A stretch of DNA of 12,244 nucleotides from Mucilaginibacter sp. UBA4741 (GTDB taxonomy: Bacteria > Bacteroidota > Bacteroidia > Sphingobacteriales > Sphingobacteriaceae): positions 1,144-13,387 of the forward strand of contig DHIR01000166.1 of the NCBI GenBank assembly GCA_002403905.1, in the 5' to 3' direction. How positions within the stretch are numbered: position 1 is the stretch's first letter; every line of letters begins with the position of its first letter. Of this stretch, positions 7,768 to 12,244 are shown piece by piece. The notes below the pieces were generated by a model, which was given only the letters and a program-made list of their open reading frames with translations, ran no database searches and was not told the origin of the DNA. The translations under genes and the position numbers were made by a program.

Positions 7768-10700
7768 TTACCGTATTGCGGATAATGCTATTTGGCTTTA
7801 ATTTCAGGCTGCCATCGCCAATTGCCCCGTCTACACCAATGCCCGACACTTTTATGGTGTACTTATCTTCAATATCCGATGTGTAAAAAGAAACCTTTGC
7901 CTTGCCATTTTGGTCGGTAGTGATGTTGGGTTCCCAGTATAACGTTGACCTAAAATCGGGCTCAACTACAGTTGATACAATATTATACTTAGGGCTGTAA
8001 AATTGCTGTGGATATAGTATTGGCAAAGGCCTGTAAGTTATCGCGTTTGGGGCGCGGTTTTTAAACCATCCATTCCCATTTTTTGTAGTGATCACAATAA
8101 CTGCTATGTCAACATAATTATTGGTTAATACATTTGCCCTCGCCTCCAAATAGCCAGGCCTAAAGCCTAGTTTATAAAACGGACCTTCGCAATAGTATTC
8201 TTCTCCAGTAGGTACAGGTATATGGCCTTTTAGCATTTCTTCGGAATCATTTACAACACTTGGCGGGACTTGCTGAATCTGATGCGTTTTTTGATAGTAA
8301 TGCATGTATTTGTTACTGTATACTACTTCCATACTACTAAGTGTCGCTACCTGAAAAGCACTTAGCTCGTCTATCAACTCATCTACGGTTGGATTCATAT
8401 TTAATGAAATACGTAATCCACCCCCGTCAATTTCTATTACTACTAAAAAGTTATTTAGCATTAGCGATGGCATGCCATGGTAATCAATGACCCGCAATCC
8501 GGGCAGCTTTTGTTTAATGAGCTGATAAAGATTTAAGGTGGTCGATTCTTTAATATCCTTTTCATCAAATACCAGATCTGCCCTACCTGGGCCATTCCGA
8601 TTTCTTGATGATTCTTTAATTATTTTTTTATCCTTTATCTCCACTTGTTTTAGTACGTGCCCGGTAAGTTTCATGTTTTCATCATTATCTTTTTCGGCCT
8701 TACGTTTAACGTAGTTTATCTGTACGCTATCGCTGTTAACATACCATGGTAATATTGGATCCTTTAAGGTTTCAGGTACAGCCGGTGCTTTAAATTTGTC
8801 GACACTTACATTACCAAAGCTCATTTTTTTACCATTTGCCTTGCTGGCCTGTAAAAAGAAGGAGCCGCTGTCTATCTGAGGCAATCCTTTAAACTCATAC
8901 CTGCCCTCGGCATCCGCAGTAACCGTAGTAACAAACTGCGGTTTTTGCGATGAGATCAATACCGAAGCGTTGGCTATTGGCTTGTATAATAGATTAGTAA
9001 CCTGCCCTTTAACTTTAAACTCTTTTTGCATTTCAAATTTCGCCGGTTTAGCCGGGCCAAATATAGCTGCCCAGTCATAGCCTGTCCAGCCTTGTGTAAG
9101 CATCAGGTTATCTAAATCCTGCCATGCTTGTTTATCTTTTCGGTTGATATAGTAACCAGCTGATTCTACATGCCCTTTTAGCTCCGAGTTAATGAGCAAA
9201 CTAGCGGCAATGCCATAATTACCCACACTATCTGCTCTAACCTGCGAATCATCCGTTACTGCTAATGAGAAGTTGCCTTGAACCGGGATACCGCTTTTGT
9301 CTTTTACCTCTATCTCTAAACCAACGCTGTCACGTTTATGGAAGGTGGCCTTATCGGGTGTTATTTTGATACTTAGCTGGTCGTTATTGTCAATAAATAC
9401 CGCGCGCTCATTAAGTGGTCGTTTGCCTTTAAATAAAGCAATCCTTGCAATGCCTGATGGGAATAATTTTTTGTCGATACTAAGCGTTGGTTTACCCAAG
9501 TCAACTTTCTGCGAATAGTACACCACACCCCTCGCGGTACCAATAAGGTAACACGCGCTATCAGTACTTAACGCATTTAAACTTGCCAGGCTTACAGTTA
9601 TGGCTTCCCCCTGCTCGGGATTACTGATATGCATAACTGTACCCGTACTGTTTATTTTAGGCAGATCAAAACCTTTAACCAGCGGCTGGCTAAGTCTTGC
9701 GCTATATTTCTCGCCGGGCTTTGGTGTAAACTCTATCGACCCCATGCCATTGTGTATGGTCGCGAACGAAACAACTTCTGTGCCTTTACTGTCAACAATA
9801 GCGCCTGCTACGGGTGTGCCTTTACCATCCTCGCCAATGGCTTTGAAACCAACAACAGATTTTAAGCCGGCAACCAAATTACCACCCTCCGGTAAAAATT
9901 GCAGGTCGATGTTTTGTTTACGATTAATGCTGAGCGGCACCTGTACCACTTTAGTACCATCCGCTTTTTCAAGGCTGGTGATCTGTACCCTGAATTGTTT
10001 GCTGAGCATTTTCTCTTTTACAGGCTGACTGAATTTAAGCGAACCATCAATACCGGTTTGCATGGTTTCTTTGTAGATATAATGCCAATCGTCAAATATT
10101 TTTACCTCAACTTTTCTGAAAGAGAGGGGCGATGCGAGGTTATCAGAACGATTGAGTTTGATATCTACCTGCAACTGGTTCTTATCAGCAACCTTTTCAA
10201 TGGTAGCCGCCGATCTGACCAGCCATGTATTAGAAGATGGAACAGCCAAATACAATCGCTGGCTAAAAACATAATCTTCGTCAAAGTTTTGCATCCAGTT
10301 GGTATAGGCCCTTAATGTAAAACCTCCTTCCTGGAAGATAGCTTTTGGCAAAGGTATTTGTCCCCAACCCATTCCATCCTTTATAGGTATGCTGATACGC
10401 CTAACCATTTCAGAACTGTCGTTATCCAATTCCACATATAACAAACCGCTTAAATGCGATGGGGTCATATTCACCCTATCCACCAAATAGCTCTTGAACC
10501 AAAGGGTATCGCCAATATTGTAGTAAGGTTTATCTAAGTGCAGGTACACTTTCTCAACCGGCAGGCGTTTGTTAAAACTATCCAACGGCGCTGTAATTAA
10601 TGCCAGGTTGTTATCAACCAAAGGCAAAGCATTGGTTGCCGCACTCGCCTGATCTCCATCAACAGTATATCGATACACCTGCCTGCCCAGTTCGCCTGCG

Positions 10701-12244
10701 GCGTTTATGCCTTCCACAATCACTTTATAAGTACCCGGCCCATCAGCATTAAAATAATTGAAAGTGGTTTTTCCGTTTACATCCGTTTTTAAATATGGGT
10801 TCCAGTAAATGGTGGTGCGCAGATCAGGCAGTTTATCGGCATTGCCGGGCCTGTCGTATCGTGGCGAGTAAAACTCGCGCACTTTGTTAAAGCCTTTGGG
10901 GGTTATATTGGCTATGCTTGGCGTATAATTTTTTCGGATGTAATCCCTCTTCGTATAGATCATTATTGCAGGCCCACCAAATAGACTTGTCATTGCGCCG
11001 GTTCTTACAATATCAATTTTGGCAATGCCTACGGGGTCAATATAATTGTTATCAAACACATCACCTATTTCATTGATATCTAATTTACGGCCATCAAGAA
11101 TTACCGCAGCGGCCACGTAAGATGCAGCTCCGACTGGTGGTACATACAGAATAAACGGGTAGTCGATAACCGGCCCCAATTGTTTAAAAACAACAAACTT
11201 TAAACCAAGTCCTAAGCAGTTTCCCAACATCGCGCAATTTTCAGGATCAGGTATAATATAGGTCTGATCGGCATGCCCTTCAGGTATTCTGTACATGCCC
11301 TGATCTTTATAGGGTGACGGTGTAGGTCTCCTTGCTCTGATCCTTACCTCGGCTAAGCGGTGTACTTTATCTAACTGCCCGGTTTTTTCATAAATGTCAT
11401 CTTCTTTTTTAATGTTATTGAGATAGGCTTTAATGGTGCCGGTAATGTTAGTGCTAACATCGCCGATATTACGGTTCTTGCTTAAATGTATTTTGGGGAC
11501 ACTATCCAATATCACTTTAACCTTGTCGCTGTTTTTTGCGGTACGGGCTTGTACGGCAAATTTTATACTGTCGGTCATGAAAACACCATCAAACTTAAAC
11601 CTGCCGTTAGCATCGGTACTTGTACCTTTTGTAACGCCCGCTTTAACCGATAGTAACATCACATTGGCATTAGGCACAAGCTTATTATTTAGTGTTGTCA
11701 CCTTACCTGAGATCACCACACCTAATCCTTCTACCGGAAATTGCGGTTTAGTATTTACAGTATTGTTTAATTCTTTCCAACTAAAACGGCGATAACCTTG
11801 CGTAAGCATCAGGTTATCCAGCGCCTTATTTACTTCATCGGTTTCGTTAGTAAAATAATAGTTAGGTTTTTCTATATAACCTTTCAAATCAGAAGTTAAA
11901 AGTAGGTTAGAGAAAATGGTGCTTTCATCACTTTCGTCAACCGGCACTTTGCTTTCGTCAATTACCGTTACCGAGAAATTACCGAATGTGGGTTTGTTCT
12001 TGCTGTCCTTGGCATCCAGGTTAACCAGTACCCGTTCTTTACTATTGTAGGTTGTTTTTGCAGTTTTTATGCCTAGTTGCATCAGGTCATTACTGCGGAT
12101 AAACGCGATGCGTTCATTCAGCGGTTCCCCGGCATTATTAAAAATGGTAAACTGCGCTATCCCGGTAGGGAATGATTTTTTATCCAGCCATATAGAAGTA
12201 ACCGCCTTTTCTATTTTTATAGGCGAAGCAAATATGGTTTCGCC
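7751..12244 (-). CDS. Giant MG2 / A2M-like / TonB-plug surface protein with two tandem modules (5' end outside window)
   Basis: The frame stays open for 54 codons upstream of the Met at 12082 to the window edge, so 1497 residues are visible and the start is missing. Numbering from that Met, the protein is a two-fold repeat. Module A (edge to about 477) contains PLNERIAFI, a bait-domain-like stretch (about 5-100), a carboxypeptidase-regulatory-like domain (122-200, GKVTTLNNKLVPNANVML), a plug-like domain (240-378) and an A2M-like ending (RTTIYWNPYLKTDVNGK, 422-438). Module B (507-1443) starts with an MG2-like domain (VEKVYLHLDKPYYNIGDTLW) and repeats the same order: bait-like 900-1004, regulatory-like 1022-1095, plug 1144-1335, A2M-like 1375-1425. 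No beta-barrel, A2M thioester motif or internal signal peptide is present. The likely location is the periplasm or outer membrane, and the function is unknown. Single-module relatives are frequent in Bacteroidota and are often annotated as plug or carboxypeptidase-like regulatory proteins. Full length is estimated at about 1850 residues. Confidence 0.85.
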   Translation of the reverse strand, partial: GETIFASPIKIEKAVTSIWLDKKSFPTGIAQFTIFNNAGEPLNERIAFIRSNDLMQLGIKTAKTTYNSKERVLVNLDAKDSKNKPTFGNFSVTVIDESKVPVDESDESTIFSNLLLTSDLKGYIEKPNYYFTNETDEVNKALDNLMLTQGYRRFSWKELNNTVNTKPQFPVEGLGVVISGKVTTLNNKLVPNANVMLLSVKAGVTKGTSTDANGRFKFDGVFMTDSIKFAVQARTAKNSDKVKVILDSVPKIHLSKNRNIGDVSTNITGTIKAYLNNIKKEDDIYEKTGQLDKVHRLAEVRIRARRPTPSPYKDQGMYRIPEGHADQTYIIPDPENCAMLGNCLGLGLKFVVFKQLGPVIDYPFILYVPPVGAASYVAAAVILDGRKLDINEIGDVFDNNYIDPVGIAKIDIVRTGAMTSLFGGPAIMIYTKRDYIRKNYTPSIANITPKGFNKVREFYSPRYDRPGNADKLPDLRTTIYWNPYLKTDVNGKTTFNYFNADGPGTYKVIVEGINAAGELGRQVYRYTVDGDQASAATNALPLVDNNLALITAPLDSFNKRLPVEKVYLHLDKPYYNIGDTLWFKSYLVDRVNMTPSHLSGLLYVELDNDSSEMVRRISIPIKDGMGWGQIPLPKAIFQEGGFTLRAYTNWMQNFDEDYVFSQRLYLAVPSSNTWLVRSAATIEKVADKNQLQVDIKLNRSDNLASPLSFRKVEVKIFDDWHYIYKETMQTGIDGSLKFSQPVKEKMLSKQFRVQITSLEKADGTKVVQVPLSINRKQNIDLQFLPEGGNLVAGLKSVVGFKAIGEDGKGTPVAGAIVDSKGTEVVSFATIHNGMGSIEFTPKPGEKYSARLSQPLVKGFDLPKINSTGTVMHISNPEQGEAITVSLASLNALSTDSACYLIGTARGVVYYSQKVDLGKPTLSIDKKLFPSGIARIALFKGKRPLNERAVFIDNNDQLSIKITPDKATFHKRDSVGLEIEVKDKSGIPVQGNFSLAVTDDSQVRADSVGNYGIAASLLINSELKGHVESAGYYINRKDKQAWQDLDNLMLTQGWTGYDWAAIFGPAKPAKFEMQKEFKVKGQVTNLLYKPIANASVLISSQKPQFVTTVTADAEGRYEFKGLPQIDSGSFFLQASKANGKKMSFGNVSVDKFKAPAVPETLKDPILPWYVNSDSVQINYVKRKAEKDNDENMKLTGHVLKQVEIKDKKIIKESSRNRNGPGRADLVFDEKDIKESTTLNLYQLIKQKLPGLRVIDYHGMPSLMLNNFLVVIEIDGGGLRISLNMNPTVDELIDELSAFQVATLSSMEVVYSNKYMHYYQKTHQIQQVPPSVVNDSEEMLKGHIPVPTGEEYYCEGPFYKLGFRPGYLEARANVLTNNYVDIAVIVITTKNGNGWFKNRAPNAITYRPLPILYPQQFYSPKYNIVSTVVEPDFRSTLYWEPNITTDQNGKAKVSFYTSDIEDKYTIKVSGIGVDGAIGDGSLKLKPNSIIRNTVIKPPQ
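7754..10564 (-). repeat. Module B (second copy, complete)
   Basis: This complete module runs from LPVEKVYLHLDKPYY to the C-terminus, about 937 residues. It begins where an independent family member would begin after signal-peptide removal. A low-complexity linker (about residues 478-506, with SAATNALPL) joins it to module A. Its plug region is about 54 residues longer than that of module A: the distance between the YW.P motifs of the two copies is 956 residues, whereas the distance upstream is 902. Confidence 0.8.
9090..9114 (-). repeat. Short direct DNA repeat, module B copy
   Basis: This 25-base stretch matches 11796-11820 at 23 of 25 positions, 2706 bases (902 codons) away. It encodes the DNLMLTQG region, the best conserved point between the two modules. 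It is the clearest DNA-level trace of the duplication. Confidence 0.75.
10652..12244 (-). repeat. Module A (first copy, C-terminal two thirds visible)
   Basis: This segment encodes the first of two homologous protein modules. NLMLTQG at residues 90-96 matches 992-998 of module B, and PLNER just before the Met at 12082 matches 889-893; both lie exactly 902 residues apart. By that period, roughly 340 residues of module A (its MG2-like start) plus a signal peptide should lie beyond the right edge. It carries a cysteine pair (283 and 289) in its plug-like part that module B lacks. Confidence 0.8.
11796..11820 (-). repeat. Short direct DNA repeat, module A copy
   Basis: Partner of 9090-9114. The two differences are T/C changes at positions 6 and 24 of the repeat. 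Flanking DNA is much more diverged, so conservation is probably held by the protein motif rather than by a recent duplication. Confidence 0.75.

Noticed and set aside
9600..10315. Open frames of 138-142 codons on the + strand inside the large reverse-strand gene
   Set aside because: They are antisense to strongly conserved MG2-type coding sequence and have no recognisable domains, so they are shadows of the real gene.
7751..12082. Annotation of the large gene as a TonB-dependent transporter
   Set aside because: Only plug-like domains are present. The frame ends after a beta domain, and there is no region long enough for a 22-strand barrel after either plug.
7751..12244. A true thioester alpha-2-macroglobulin (protease trap)
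   Set aside because: No CxEQ-type thioester motif occurs anywhere in the visible protein, and the domains that normally follow the A2M domain are missing.
7751..12244. Assembly artefact producing the duplication
   Set aside because: The two modules differ at most residues and have different plug inserts; only short motifs are shared at DNA level.

Overview
The window looks like chromosomal DNA from a Bacteroidota bacterium, most likely a soil or plant-associated member of the Sphingobacteriaceae (Mucilaginibacter/Pedobacter type). The reasons are the protein families present (GH92, GH28, a GH79-like enzyme, MG2/plug surface proteins), the lack of Shine-Dalgarno sequences before the genes, moderate GC content, and promoter-like TAnnTTTG elements. 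Genus assignment is an inference from family content. No RNA gene, insertion sequence, CRISPR array or SusC/SusD pair is visible, and there is no non-coding stretch longer than about 100 bases.

Left part (1-5729, + strand): a probable operon of three exported glycan-processing proteins. They are an FAD-dependent oxidoreductase with a C-terminal golvesin/xanthan-lyase-type domain (its start lies before the window), a GH79-like glycosidase 8 bases downstream, and a GH92 exo-alpha-mannosidase after a 73-base gap. Centre (5731-7251, - strand): a GH28 polygalacturonase-like beta-helix enzyme, tail to tail with GH92 with one base between the stop codons. It has its own good Bacteroidota-type promoter in the 96-base divergent gap. 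The enzyme set suggests degradation of an acidic glycan containing uronic acid and mannose. The absence of SusCD in the window means the substrate cannot be fixed from here.

Right part: a small DUF1810 cytosolic protein (7348-7767, +), then a very large reverse-strand reading frame (7751-12244) that runs off the right edge. The two overlap by 17 bases at their 3' ends. The large protein is the most unusual object here. It is one continuous polypeptide made of two diverged copies, about 900 residues apart, of a module normally about the size of a whole protein: MG2-like domain, alpha-2-macroglobulin bait-region-type domain, carboxypeptidase-regulatory-like domain, TonB-receptor-like plug, and a final A2M-type domain. 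There is no beta-barrel and no thioester motif. The second copy has no signal peptide at the junction, so this looks like an old tandem gene duplication that became a fusion.
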